64,000 nt of DNA from Macrophomina tecta (taxonomy: Eukaryota > Ascomycota > Dothideomycetes > Botryosphaeriales > Botryosphaeriaceae). The stretch is from positions 1,989,501 to 2,053,500 of the forward strand of contig JAKSGN010000037.1 of the NCBI GenBank assembly GCA_024180945.1, written 5' to 3'. The notes beneath the pieces are model-generated. The model was not told the origin of the DNA, searched no databases, and saw nothing but the letters and a program-made list of their open reading frames with translations. Positions 12,088-23,085 of this stretch are shown here, one piece after another (within the stretch, counting starts at the first letter, position 1; the number at the start of each line of letters is the position of its first letter). A program made the position numbers and the translations under genes.

Positions 12088-12336
12088 TTATTCCTCGAGA
12101 TTTCTAAGGGTGCTGCCTCTGAGCCTGCTGCTCTTACGCTTGTCCTTAAGTATCCATTTCGATAGTTCCGGTGGTTCCCGTGATTCTAGTGATTCTAGTG
12201 ATTCTAGTGATTCTAGTGATTCCAGTGATTCTAGTAAGGCCGGTATACAACCGCCTTTGCCGTTTAGTAATTCCGTGAGACCGGTATATAACCGTCTTTG
12301 CCGTTCAGTGTTTCCGTGAGACCGGTACGCGACCAT
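12088..12336 (-). CDS. Short hypothetical ORF with Ser-Leu-Glu repeats
   Basis: This is an 82-residue minus-strand frame whose middle is a run of SLE triplets produced by a 9-bp DNA repeat. The N-terminal part is read through two copies of a 41-bp repeat. It lies directly downstream, in minus orientation, of a candidate LTR (12403-12589), so it could be the start of the internal region of a small retroelement. It shows no known domain. It may simply be an open frame created by tandem repeats. Confidence 0.2.
   Translation of the reverse strand: MVAYRSHGNTERQRRLYTGLTELLNGKGGCIPALLESLESLESLESLESLESREPPELSKWILKDKRKSSRLRGSTLRNLEE
12182..12235. repeat. 9-bp tandem repeat, six copies
   Basis: The unit GATTCTAGT is repeated six times (one copy GATTCCAGT). 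A degenerate copy GGTTCCCGT lies immediately before. The period is a multiple of three, so it reads as SLE repeats on one strand and DSS repeats on the other. Confidence 0.95.
12240..12321. repeat. 41-bp tandem repeat, two copies plus a partial
   Basis: Two 41-bp units begin CCGGTATA and end TTCCGTGAGA (12240-12280 and 12281-12321). A third partial unit begins CCGGTACGCG at 12322. The units differ by a few transitions. Confidence 0.9.
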
Positions 12337-12402
12337 CTTTAATACTCGGTGTCCATTGATTCCGTGTTCAATGAGTTCCTTGGGTATTGAAGTTCTAGCT
12401 AA

Positions 12403-12589
12403 TGTTAAGGCTCAACCTCAGGATGATCGCTGAAAGGTTTATTGCGCTACGTACAAGAAGCTAGAACTTAAGGAAAGAAGAAGAAGGAGAGAAAGAGAAT
12501 CAACTTAAATACACGAGGGAAATAATATTACATAACTGCCGAGGATGCCTCCGACGCTTCTTTTACCACTGGGCTTTCAGACCATAACA
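12403..12589 (-). repeat. Candidate short LTR (187 bp), minus orientation
   Basis: The segment is bounded by TGTTA and TAACA. In minus orientation it holds, in order, a TATA-like TATTTAAG, a pyrimidine-rich tract and an AATAAA signal. This is the layout expected of U3-R-U5. The size would suit a small fungal Copia LTR. No second LTR and no target duplication were found, so it is a candidate only. Confidence 0.3.
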
Positions 12590-14060
12590 ACGGTCGAGCC
12601 TGCTATACCTTCGCAACCTCCTATTCTATACGTTACTTATTTAGCTTGCTCGTCTCAATGCTTATAGCGGTTAACCTTCATGTACTTGGCTATATCTATG
12701 TGTAGAGAGCGTCAGCGAGCCTGTGGCACTATAAGATGAGAGTGCCGATAGCGTACTACTATAGCGCTTAGCCTCCTTGCATAAGCCGGCGAGGAAACTT
12801 TTACTACGATAGCTTTAGCACTCTAGATATTTTAGCTAGAGGACTGACGAAAGGCGTACGTCTCACGCTAAGGAGATTCGTATTAGTAAACGCGGATGTA
12901 CCATCGGCGACAGTGAGCAGAAGGTGGCAGAGGAAGGGATCGCTAATAGATTATAGTACTCGCGAGACGGTTAGGCTGGGATGCACTTACTTCGGAAACC
13001 ATTGCGACCTATAGAGGCAGTACACAACTTAGGAGCCGTGCGACAAATATTGCTAAGGCGGCTGAACTCACTAGTGGGCAGAAGTTGGGCCAAGAGATTG
13101 TATAGGTTGCTGACAAAGAATGAGCTACCAGGACTAAGAGTTATATAGGTTGCTCGGGTTTACTGGATAACGGCAAGGCCCTGGGCGCTTTGTCTATTTA
13201 GCGGGTGGCCTTGCACCAGCATCATTAAGGATAAGGGAAGATATAAAATCCATACCTTTTCTTGCCTAACGGTCGCAGTATCTATATTCCTCGACTGAAT
13301 CTACTCCCACCCAAATGGATTGGTACTCTTTACTTGCGTGGGAGCCGGCCTGGCGTTAGAAATGTATGCTGTGGTGCTGTTGCTGGTTGCTGGTGTCGCA
13401 GTCTTTGGACGGGTGGTTAGGGAATAAGCCTCTGACCGGCTCTGTCAAGCCGTTGCTGCTGCAGGTTCGCTCTCCACACAGCCGCGTCGATCGTAATAGT
13501 ATAATACCCTACGCCTGGCCGGGGGGCATGTATGTAACTATCGGGCGCATGTGAGAGGGTCATGGCCGTGCAAGGACGCGTGGTGCAACGCGACCGGCAG
13601 CCATACGACTTTATAATTAACTCCTGCGTCCATCGTAAGTACTAAGGCCTCGCAAATACAAGACATCTTCTAATGGCCTAGCGGAAAAGGCGGATTAGTC
13701 GGGTACTTACTCTAATTCTTCCTGTTACAGGTCTTCTACTCACGCTAGAGGGCAAAAGCAAAAAAAAGTTCCGGCTCAACGGGACCACCCGCGAATCGAC
13801 TGAGCAGCGCTTCATTCTATGTTATTAGTAAAACGGGCCCGCTTACTTTAGCTTATATATTAAGCGCCCTAACCACCAGCTTACCGCCCGCCATCCCGCT
13901 TCTCGTGCGTTAGCGTAGGGCTAGGCCACCCCTAACGCTATGCTGTCTCATCCGCTTCTTGTGGCACCGGCAGGTGCGGGCCGCGTCGGGCCTTGGTAGT
14001 GAGCGACTTTCTCCCCCGAGCGGGGGAGCCGCTCCGTGGATTCATTATCCGTCTCCGTCA
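12590..14060. other. Mixed-composition stretch without recognised gene
   Basis: Composition alternates between lightly RIPed and balanced sequence. Short open frames (for example 13366-13554 plus) show no motif I recognise and look like chance. No RNA gene was seen. Confidence 0.4.
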
Positions 14061-14066
14061 ACCTCC

Positions 14067-14488
14067 TCATTGCCACTGAGTCTTGCTAGGATCTGCAGTC
14101 GAGGGCCGGAAATAGAGAGTGTTGCACTTGGCGACTTCCACGCCGAAGGTGTCGTCTTTCTGCTTCGGGGGCGCAGAGCCGGTGGAGGCATTATCTAAGG
14201 GCCGGGCCTGAATGCTTGAACTGCCGCCACAGGTCCCTGCCAAGTCGGATGGCGAGCCTGATGCTTTGCTTGTGTCCTTACCAGCCTCCTCTTTCTCCGT
14301 TTGCTGCTGCTTACGTTTCCTATGGCCCACATCACCAGCGTCTTCTCCATACCCTTCCCTCCTAACGGTTTCGATAGGTGGTCATCCATGCCGGCTTCCT
14401 GACACTTTTCCTCAGCGCCCGTGGACCGCAGATGCTGTTGGCGCATTGCAGGCCTATCCTGCTTAGAAGTTTCAGAGTAATTTAACAC
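14067..14488 (-). pseudogene. Receiver-domain fragment, possibly of a hybrid histidine kinase
   Basis: One minus-strand frame (14488-14195) reads EKCQEAGMDDHLSKPLGG. This matches the end of a response-regulator receiver domain, where the conserved Lys of the SKP loop sits after AGMDD. Just upstream, another frame reads APTASAVHG, resembling the TAxAxxG stretch that normally precedes it, so an indel separates them. After the SKP loop a third reading (14330-14067) is Lys/Gln-rich and then Ser/Gly-rich. The phospho-acceptor half of the domain and any kinase are absent. I read it as a broken fragment of a hybrid histidine kinase gene. The match is short but specific. Confidence 0.45.
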
Positions 14489-14893
14489 CGGGTTTTGCGT
14501 ATAATTGTGCAGTGTAGGTCCGTGTTAGACTTTTCACACACGCTCGTCGATAATATGATAACTTAACGCAGAATTATAATGTATGTACTTTTAAAAGTCG
14601 AGATGCTAGTAGAATAGACCATCGCTTTAGCTACAATCGTCCTAACCTACATCCATAGAGGGCCGAAAAAGTCCTTGTGGCCGACAAGCGGAGGTGCCGC
14701 CGCGAATTATCATCACGCGAATCACCTGCCAGTCATTCCATGAACTACCAGCATTGTGAAAATATTAAGCTTAATTTCTACGTTGTTTTGCCTTTTCTCT
14801 CCCCGAGCATCTGTTAAGTCTCTTTAATGAGTTGCCCTTATGGAACCAGTCGCCCATTGCGCTAAAAGAGTGTCTCACACCTCTTCTTCATGC

Positions 14894-15290
14894 TCAACCC
14901 GTAACGTAACTAACCTGGGACTGTGAGCTCACATTCCTATGCCTCGACTCCACAAGCGCCTCCATCTGCTTTTCCATCTTCCTCATGCGCTCTTCCATCT
15001 TCGCCTGCGTCTCCTCGGACATCTCGAGCGCGCTGCACAAGCGCCTGCTCTCATCTTCGTTCTTAGCCACCTGCTCCGCAAGCTCTTCGTTTCGCAAGGC
15101 AAAGCCGGTCGTTCTGCGTCACAATGGCATTGAGCAGGCCAACCACATCGTCCAGGGTCGAATCGGTGAGCACTTCGGACACGTTGGTCGCGCGAGCCTT
15201 TCGCTGCCCCGTTGGTTTGCCGGTGTGGATGGGCGGTAGTCGGTTTGTCGGGCCTGGAGACGTGCAGCGCGTCGCGACGCGCCAACGGTG
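14894..15290 (-). pseudogene. Broken gene with a C-terminal coiled coil
   Basis: The frame from about 15097 to 14894 is a charged heptad-rich segment (EELAEQVAKNEDESRR, then KMEERMRKMEKQMEAL), typical of a coiled coil. Upstream, in a frame one base off, the sequence reads as good protein (GKPTGQRKARATNVSEVLTD, then LDDVVGLLNAIVTQNDRL). A single extra T near 15100 would account for the shift. The layout, a basic stretch, then a short hydrophobic segment, then a coiled coil, recalls the first ORF of Tad-type LINEs or a gag protein, but I cannot assign it. Confidence 0.35.
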
Positions 15291-16490
15291 GCGTATCCGC
15301 CCCTATTACCTTCGTCCACAGACATTGTAGGGCCGAGAAACTCGAATTCGTACGTTTCTGCAGATGGTGCAGGCGACCTTGTCACTACAATTTCTGATGT
15401 CAATGATTTGACCATTCTATTGAACTTTGAAGAGGGAGGGGTTTTGTGGGGTGACCGTACATCTGGTGATAGCGTGCATCTGGTGATCGCGTACGTTAAG
15501 TTGCAAAACCCGGTAGTGCGGCGCCCGGTCTCGCATAAGCCGAACTTGCAAGGCACTGTATTATAATCGAGGCTTGGAAGAAAAATAAAGGTCTTAGCTG
15601 GCGCCAAATGGGACCTCTCTATAACGTCCATAATATCTGTTAGATTAATCACGTGTTTCAAGGTCTCCTTATATCACACCACATCGCTTAGCTACATCAC
15701 TCGTATAAGAGGCGGTCGAGTCACCTACCCTCTCCCTCTTCATGCCAATCCACTTTCTTCATCACTGAATAAGCTGTCACCTCACTTGTTCCAACAATAT
15801 CGCTATCCACATAAGGGCGAACGACCATAGATATAATCTATCTAAGAGGCATGCTGGCAGGGTACTAGGGCTTAATAACGATACGCGCTAGAACTCGTGG
15901 TGTCTTCTTCTTAGCGTAACACTTAAGAAGTAAGAGCGCGTAAAATAGTGTAAGAATAAGTATTACGGTATTCTAGACGGTAACTATCTAATACCGCAGA
16001 ACTAGAAAACTCTTTATTATACTCGTAACTTTCTCTAACCGTTCTAGAGAATGACGTAGCTTACTAAGGGCTATTATACGACGCTTCACTATACGTTATA
16101 TACTATAGACATTCTTTATAAGCACTATAATCACGCATCGATAAGTATAAAGATAACTAATAGCTACTTAGCTAGGTGCTTACAAGCCAGCACGTCTTTA
16201 ATAAGTATTATTGCCTATCAGATAAGAGCCCTGCGTACGCCGCGGTACTTATCCTTTGCCCCTTACAAAGAAAGGCCCATATCTAGAAGAACTAGCTAAT
16301 GGCCTAGTATAAGAAGGTCTTTAACAGCGTTAAGAAGTTATAGAAGAATAATTATAAAGGGCTACTAGCTATCGACTTAATGTCTTCCTTAGCCCTAAAA
16401 CTATAGTCGGATAAGTATAATCTTCTCGCTTAGGAGCTTAATGTTATTAGCATAATACCCGACGCCGACGAATACGCGTAGTGCATCTGC
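15291..16490. other. Partly RIPed sequence without intact gene
   Basis: 15300-15660 holds a minus-strand open frame without known motif. 15840-16480 is increasingly RIPed. Its right part appears to continue the LINE fragment at 16490-16900, but frames are lost. Confidence 0.35.
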
Positions 16491-16900
16491 GGGACTACGC
16501 AGGTCTGGTACAGTTGTCGCATCTGTTTGGGTCGGAGGTGTTGCAGCCTTCAGATGGCCAGGCATGTGTTTGTTGCCCTCTTGAGGGTGTTCTGCACGTG
16601 TGCTCTCCAGCGGAGTTCCCGGTCAAAAGTCACTCCCAGTAGCTTGACCTAGTCTTTTGGCTCGATGAAGTGGTTTTGCAGCACTGGTGCTTGTCCCTGA
16701 TGAAGTGAATAAGTTCTGTTTTCTTCGCTTCGAACACGGGTCCCGTCTCCTTTGCCCAGCGCTCTCTATTCTAGGGAGGTGGTCCCTTTGAAAGTCTCTG
16801 ATATTCTTCTACGCTAAAAAGCTGGTGCGCCAGCGGAAGTAGTCGTCAGTGTAGGCCGAAGCTTCTCCGGTAAGGTCACTAATGGCCTGCCTCAATGTTG
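16490..16900 (-). pseudogene. LINE reverse-transcriptase fragment (Tad1-like)
   Basis: In minus orientation, pieces in shifted frames read AKETGPVFEAKKTELIHF, LGVTFDRELRWRAHVQNTLK and RPKQMRQLYQTCVVPQMHYA. These correspond to the palm-end and thumb segments of non-LTR reverse transcriptases, where a KTE.IHF motif is followed by LG...D..L.W..H. The catalytic FADD region lies outside. It is frame-broken and partly RIPed. It is separate from the LINE fragments at 19600 and 21677. Confidence 0.6.
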
Positions 16901-16941
16901 GAAAATCTCTTCACTATAATTGGCATAAATTCCGATCCACT

Positions 16942-18550
16942 CTATGCATTGCGGCCCATTCGGTGAGCGCTGTCCACACTATCCGCCTTGACCAGGCTTT
17001 GTGAAGTAGCCTCGGCTGCGTCGTTGGGCGACGTGGCCGACGGTAGAGCTATGGCAGCTGCTATATGCTCAAACAGCTTTTGGCATATCCGCAGTCTGCG
17101 GTTCTCAGCCTGCTCAATCCTGAGCACCCAGTCCTCGATGGAGAGATCTAATTCCACAAGAGCTTCCTCCTGCTTCACAAGGCTCTCTCGAGAGAATACG
17201 ACGGTTTCGCCCTTTTTGAGATAAGAGATCATCCGCGTGTGCAGATCCCGGCGGCCAGCACGAAGTGATTTGTAGGTTTTGCGTAAATATTCACACCTTT
17301 CATCCAGGGCGCGAAGTTCCTGCAACGCGATTAGCATCAACATGGCTTGTCGTCGGATTCACTCGCGGACAGCTTACCTTTGAAAGAGAAGCCATATCTC
17401 TAGGAGTGAGAACTTCAAATCCTTCAACTCGTCCGACTGACGCTTGACACAGCTTTTCTCTTTCCGGGCTCAGCAGTTTCGCTACCGTTTCCATAGCAGG
17501 AACCCCTCTCGGCAGTTTCCAGGTGTCCGCACCTTCCATCTCTGAAGAGCTTGTTTGTGAGCTCTTACCGCGTTGCGCAGTTTGCTGAGACATCTTAAAC
17601 GAACGCCCTGTGTCCATGACTGACTGATCTGGCCTCTTCCTGCTGTGGGCGCGGATATGATCGTGCTTGTTAAACGATTCTGGGGAGGAGGATCCGATGG
17701 CTACAGGAATGGAGCTGACAGGAGCCGAAGAGCCGCTGATAGGGGTACGTGCGGTACCAGAATCGTTCCTCTGCTGTCGACAGATTGCTGGCAATTTCTT
17801 CATATGTAAGGGCGGGGACTTTGGAGGAAATTCTGGAGGAATACCCCCACCATTGTCAAGGGTAGAAACATTCGTCTCAGCCCTCAAATCTGGCTCCCCA
17901 GCCTCAGTAGTCGCTGGGCTCATGATCGGTGACAAACTCTTGGGAGTGGGCATGCCGTGGTCCTTATCAGGCTTTAAAGAGTCCAACGTTTGCAAATTCA
18001 GTGGGATTGGTATTTGTTGCGGTGTAACGAAAGCTGGAGCGAGAAACAAAAAAAAAAAAAAATCGAATCGCCGAACAGATTCGCTCGCTAATGTCCTGCA
18101 GGCGCGCTGCCTGACATCTCACGTGCAGGGCTTTGGGGAGGCGTTTGAAGAGGAGGTCGGCTAGGAATGGTAGCTCCGTTTGTTAGCTGCATGCAAGGCA
18201 TTTCCAGACAAGACATACTTACGAGAATCCTGTAAATCTTCCTGCGAGGTAGTCACTGGACGAAGTGCCTGCAACTCTTGGACATTGGTCTTTCGTCCCC
18301 TCGATAGTGGTTCTGTACCGCTGGAAGAGGCGCGGCCCTTACTGGGTACTATGCGGCTCTCATAGCAGTAGCTGATCGTTGCACGAAAAGCCCAGTTGCT
18401 TTTTTGGTCGAAAATTGCCGAAGGTGGATTAACACGGACTTTTTGTTCGAACGCTAGAGTTGGTACCTCGACTAGCTCGCCAGAACGGCCTATGGCGTTT
18501 CGCTCGCCGGTTAGTTCGTTGTTCTGTTGTTTAGGTCTCTCGAGATCCTC
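16942..18550 (-). CDS. Up-regulated-during-septation (Uds1-type) protein, 5' end missing or not resolved
   Basis: Three exons read in one frame: up to 18550-18223, 18033-17378 and 17319-16942. The last intron (17377-17320, 58 nt) has donor GTAAGC, branch GCTAATC and acceptor TTGCAG. The first (18222-18034, 189 nt) has GTAAGT and CTCCAG with a pyrimidine run. Together they give about 453 codons without a stop. Conserved parts are FEVLTPRDMASLSK joined to ELRALDERCEYLRKTYKSLR and later EEALVELDLSIEDWV. These match a family of fungal proteins named for induction during septation. The middle is Ser/Pro-rich and probably disordered. An in-frame TAG at 18553-18551 bounds the first exon, so upstream exons or a truncation are possible. 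It is not RIPed. The biochemical role is unknown. Confidence 0.65.
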
Positions 18551-18553
18551 CTA

Positions 18554-19590
18554 GAGATCTCCAACTAGCGCAGAGGAGGTTGCAGTGAATTAAAGCAAAT
18601 ATAACTCAACGTCTGGACGTTACCCGCTCGACGTAGACGATTCCCGGTCTAATATATAGATCTGGTTATTATGGATCACACTAGTCTGGATGTAGTGTCG
18701 CCCTGGGCTCGCCAGAAGGCTGCTTATCCAACGCTCCCTTTAGCACCTTACAGCTGGACCTTCCCTGCGGAAGGATGCATGGGATTCAGGTTGGGAAGTT
18801 GTGTTCGCGGGGCCTCGACGTATGATGAGCCATCGCACGCCACTCTTGTCGCCTGTGAGGCAGACATCCGCTCGAGAGCGAGCGCGAGAGCGAGTGCGAG
18901 GCAGAGGGACAGAAGCTTGTCCTGCCGCCAGTGACGGGCTGACTGCAGCAGGGCCCTGACGATCTCAGTGATTTCCACTCTCACCCCTCTTGGCAACACC
19001 GCTGAGTGCTGATGCCGCACCCGGAGCGTGCGCTGTGTCCTCAAGCGAGCCCTTCGAGCGGGTCGCGTAAGGAGAGCCGCTGATGTGCCATTGAAAGAGG
19101 GTTCCCTAATTTTAGAACACCCTGCCGCGGCCGCTCTCAGCACAGGGAACTAGGAGCGTCCAAGCTGATGGCGGGATCGTCGCGCCCATGCCGGCCGCGC
19201 AGCCAATCAGAGCCGCACGAGCTATGGCACGAACGGTGAAAGAAGCAATGCTGCGGACATTTCTGCTGCAGCCTCGCGCTGGTGGAGCAGGGGCGGGCGC
19301 CCCCACCCCTGGGGCAGCACCTCGCGCACACACGCTCCAAGAGCTTCGTTGAGCGCCCCAGCTGGCGCGGCTGCAGTGCACGCGTCGATGATCGCTGATC
19401 GCCGCCCACACGGCCTGTGCAAAAAAGCAAGCCCCGTCTCTTGCTTCCCCGGAGCGCCGGGCCAGCAGCCAGTTTGTTCGCTGTGCGCCCTGCTGAAACC
19501 GGCCGAGCGCCTACAAACATTCGGGCTAGCGTCAACAACCCGTCAGGTCCGAGTCTGCGAGTAAACAAGGCTCCCAAGAGCTCAGTCTTA
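18554..19590. other. G+C-rich stretch without recognised gene
   Basis: 18554-18660 is partly A+T-rich. 18670-19590 is G+C-rich with several overlapping open frames on both strands, none with a known motif. A CCAAT box (near 19200) and an Arg/Ala/Ser-coding GAGCGAGCGC run (near 18880) are visible. The right end borders the LINE 3' untranslated region. Confidence 0.35.
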
Positions 19591-19599
19591 AGCTCCCAA

Positions 19600-20690
19600 C
19601 CTTGATGCTGATAATTCATACGCCCCGTCGGCCTCCACGGACCGTAGGGAAGAGCTAACGTTGAAGCGATCGTTACGTCTACGCTGGGAACTCCCGGTCC
19701 ATCCAAAGCCCCCGCTTCAAGAACAAGATACGAGGAAGTAACGTTCCCAGAAGGAGAGACAAGAAAGCCAAAGACCGAGACCGACACGAACAAAGCGAAA
19801 ATCAAACGATAGTAGAAGAAATAAAGGAAAGGACCCAAAGTGCGAGGGCTGTAGCTTCTCGATTCTACCACCGGCTAATCTTCAGGCCGTCCGCCCAAGC
19901 GCTGCCAGTTCCTGTAACGGCGTGGCAGCTGGCCAGACCATAAGCTTTGCCGGAGACCCTCTTCTTTTTGCCGTTCCGTGACTGTCCGCAGTCGTCCCGC
20001 CGCCGTCGCCTTGATCGCCTTCATATCCGCTCGCCCCCTCTCAGGTAGCCGATCCAGGTACGTGCCGTCCGGTCGCTTCGTCTCTGACCACCCACCAAGC
20101 ATGTGCGACATATCGCCGAACATCTTGCCCACTGCTCTCCGGAGCTCTACACGGTGCTCAAGCCATCGCCTGCACTCCAACAGAGAATGCTTTACCGTTT
20201 CTTCTCCCATCCCGCATGCGCATTGTGGCGCCTCCGCTCTTCGGATCTTGTGCAACGACTCGTTCAGTCTTGACCTCGAGGTCCTCAGCTGTGACATCAC
20301 CCCTGCCTCTACTGCGCTCAGCCTGTCATAGAGCTTTCTGGTGTGATGCTGCGAGAGCGCTCTGTCCAGCGTGTGGATGAAGCGTCCCGCTCCGATGCCG
20401 TCCAACTCCTTCGTCCAAGCTCGAGAAACAACCAGATTAACTTCTGCAAGTGCAACCGCCTTTAGAAGCACACTCTCCGGGATACCGTTTATCCGGATGC
20501 GTAGCCGGCAGCGCCAGTCTGTTCGCCTGCTCGTTCCCTGGCACTCCCGCGTGCGCCGGCACCAGCGGAGCTCGACAACCGGCACTTCTTTCCTCTGCAT
20601 CTTGCTGAGGATGCCGAGTATCTGGTTCACAACCACTTGGAAAGTGTTCGACTCGCTCGTGAAGTACGTTAATATATTTAAAATAGAGCT
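19600..20690 (-). mobile_element. 5'-truncated Tad1-like LINE fragment
   Basis: The minus strand carries the C-terminal end of a LINE ORF2. An RNase H end (VPAHAGVPGNEQANRLAL) in one frame is followed by a 253-residue frame (20636-19875) with a zinc motif CACGMGEETVKHSLLEC and the tail typical of Tad-like elements. At least one frameshift lies near 20520. The 3' untranslated region continues to about 19600 and shares a stretch (CCGTGGAGGC and CGACGGGG) with the LINE at 21677-23085. The 5' junction near 20690 falls where hAT sequence begins, so this copy probably inserted into the hAT element. It has no reverse transcriptase and is inactive. Confidence 0.75.
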
Positions 20691-20694
20691 CTAG

Positions 20695-21643
20695 CTTCGC
20701 ACTGCCATTCCGCTTTTCTTCCACCAATTCCGCCCCGCCGACGGCGATGATGATATAAGCCAAGACGCACTCAGCGAAGACGACTGTCGCCAACTCGAGC
20801 TCTTTTCTTCGCTGCTCAAGCCCTTCAAGGATCCTACAAGACACATGGGAACGTAACGCGAACAAGGCAGGCTTGGAGGGCAGTCACGGAGCACTATGGG
20901 AAACGCTGTAAGAGCATGGAATATATGTACGCGCACCTTGAGCGCGCTACAGAAGCCATTAACAGCACCTTGGAACCTTCAGCGAACCCTATGCGCTTCG
21001 GGTTGATACTGCTTTCTACAAGCTCAACGAGTACTCCGATGAGACAGACAAGACACCTCTCTATCGTACTGCTGTTGCCTTCCACCCTAGTATGAAGTAC
21101 GGCTACTTCTACGAGTATTAGGCCAAGCACCCCAACTGGATTTCACGTGCTAAAGGCTCTGTTCGTAAGCTGGATGGGCGCTACAAAGCAGCTTGGATTG
21201 AAGAGGACACCGCTGCTCGCAGGGCTGCTGCACAAGCTGCAGAACCTACGGAGGACTCATCTTCCGAGGACTGTTTCGTGAAGTTTAGCCGCGTTACAAC
21301 AAGATTCACTCAAGTCAACGGCAAGAGGAGGAAACTCGCTTCGGAACTTGAGTTTTTTATGTGACTCGGAGTCACTGAAAGCAAGGTCAAGGATCCGCTC
21401 GCGTGGTAGCTTAAGAAAGGGGCCAAGGAGCCTATACTCTAACGAATTGTACCGGGCTTATTTAGTATTCCTGCAATGAGCTCTGAGTTTGAGCGTGTCT
21501 TTGGTCAGCCAAAGCGCATCATTACCGATGAGAGGAGCTCTCTCAGCAACAAAACGGTCGAATCTATTAAATGTCAGAAGCATTGGATGAGAGCGAGGCT
21601 CTTTAGCGAAGGCAGTGGGTGGGAGAAGCTGTACGATATTTGA
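20695..21643 (+). pseudogene. hAT transposase remnant
   Basis: Segments in two frames with several stops match hAT transposases. First comes DALSEDDCRQLELFSSLLKP, then EHYGKRCKSMEYMYAHLE, then KTPLYRTAVAFHPSMKYGYF followed by AKHPNWISRAKGSV. The C-terminal dimerisation region is best preserved: SSEFERVFGQPKRIITDERS and LSNKTVESIKCQKHW. It ends at TGA 21641-21643. The N-terminal zinc finger and first catalytic Asp are missing, and a LINE fragment abuts the left end. The mutations include CAG-to-TAG and indels, so it is an old, moderately RIPed remnant. Confidence 0.75.
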
Positions 21644-21676
21644 CGAATTTCAGCATTTTCCCAACCCAATGATACA

Positions 21677-23085
21677 TTGCGGGCTTCCTATCTAGGAAAG
21701 ATTTCATCCATCCATCCAACCGACAGGCTTGGCTCCTCCGTCGGAATCGGTCGGGTGAATGGAAGCACTGGACACGGACAGGTCGGGATCGGCGTCACAT
21801 GCGAAGACAGCACTGGCACAGCCGCCATTGCTCACTCGCCCCTTATTGACATATCTGACTCAATAGACGTCTCACTTGCAGATCCTCAGGCAATCCAACA
21901 AGCCGGAGAGCTGGTGATTAGCACGTGGTTGGTCGCGGCAATGGTCTCCTACGCCGAAGCAGCCAAGGTAAAACATGTCATCGATAGTGATAGCAAGACT
22001 GCTCTTCGTCTTCTCCTCTGCCCGCGGTAGCGATCAGGCTAAGACGCTGTTGGAAACGTCCTTCGACTGTTCGACTAGCTCAAGCACGACAATGGGCCGC
22101 AGGTTGAGTTCAGGTGGGTGCCGGTGCACCAAGGCGTTGTAGGAAATGTGAGGGCGAACCGCCTGGCACTACATGCCACGGAGCATGCGCGGGACCCTCC
22201 TTCAAGCGTTCTAATACGATCCTCGGCATTAGCCAAATGTAGGGCAATAGTCTCGAAGGATTGGAGAGAAGTCTTCGAAATGTCTAGGGGTGGCGAATCC
22301 ACCCGCAAGCTCTACCTTGCACTGGCGCACTTCCACCTAAAGAAGCTTTACTACCAGCTAAGCTATAAAGAAGCCTTAGCGATCGCATGGTTAAGGGCCT
22401 TAAAAGCGATCCTAAACGAACCGTTGTACAAAATTAAGCGAGCAGAATCGCCAGCGTGCGACTGCGGGGCTGGACAGCAGATAGTTAAAACATTCCCTGT
22501 TAGAATATTCACGGTGGATGGATCTCCGGGTCAGATTGCAAAATGATCTTAAACGTAGATTCGGTGACGTCTCGTTTATGATAGGAGGATGTTTGGGCAC
22601 AAAAAGGCCTGATGGAAGATATATGGGTGGCCCGCCGGATAAATGGCGGGCAGGCATGCGCGCAAGTCAAAGCAACAGCGACCTTTGCTTTGGCTACTGG
22701 AAGATTAGTTGCAACCGAGATTAGCAGGCCAATTGCTTTCTAAGCAGCTACATCCCTTCTCCTAATCAGCTGTCACGCTAGTATAGGGACTGACAGCAAC
22801 TCGGGAAACGGTGTTAATGGGAATGGTGTTAGGGGTACAGGGAAGCTGGCTTTAGTCTCAACTTTTCTTTCCTTACGTTTGACCTTGCTATCTCCTTTCG
22901 TATTGTTTTGTGTTGACTTGTATCGCAGAAACTTGGGTAGGAAAAGAAGGATAGTTGCTTTCATACAGCGCATGGGCCTTGAATGAACCGGAAGCCCAGT
23001 GTAGCTTAGAGCAGATCAGCGCTTCTCGTCCCTATGGCCCGTGGAGGCGACGGGGTATATGAAGAATCATCATCATCGAGAGCAT
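21677..23085 (+). mobile_element. Second Tad1-like LINE fragment, plus strand
   Basis: The plus strand reads an RNase H relic (VKHVIDSDSKTALRLL, then FRWVPVHQGVVGNVRANRLA) and the ORF2 tail (KIKRAESPACDCGAGQQIVK, then FGDVSFMIGGCLGTKRPDGR). Several frameshifts and stops are present. The 3' untranslated region extends to about 23085 and shares a segment with the LINE at 19600-20690, so both belong to one family. The two lie in opposite orientation with the hAT remnant between them. The 5' half of the element is missing. Confidence 0.7.

Noticed and set aside
12182..12321. CRISPR-like array
   Set aside because: Units are directly adjacent without spacers and the DNA is eukaryotic.
15119..15661. 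180-codon minus-strand frame as a gene
   Set aside because: Its 3' part overlaps the coiled-coil remnant in a different, better frame, and the rest has no motif; chance opening is likely.
17667..18164. 165-codon plus-strand open frame
   Set aside because: It lies opposite the Uds1-type exon and its intron, which explain the sequence better (splice sites, family match).
19137..19871. 244-codon minus-strand frame as a gene
   Set aside because: Its start lies in the LINE 3' untranslated region and the composition is that of translated G+C-rich non-coding DNA.
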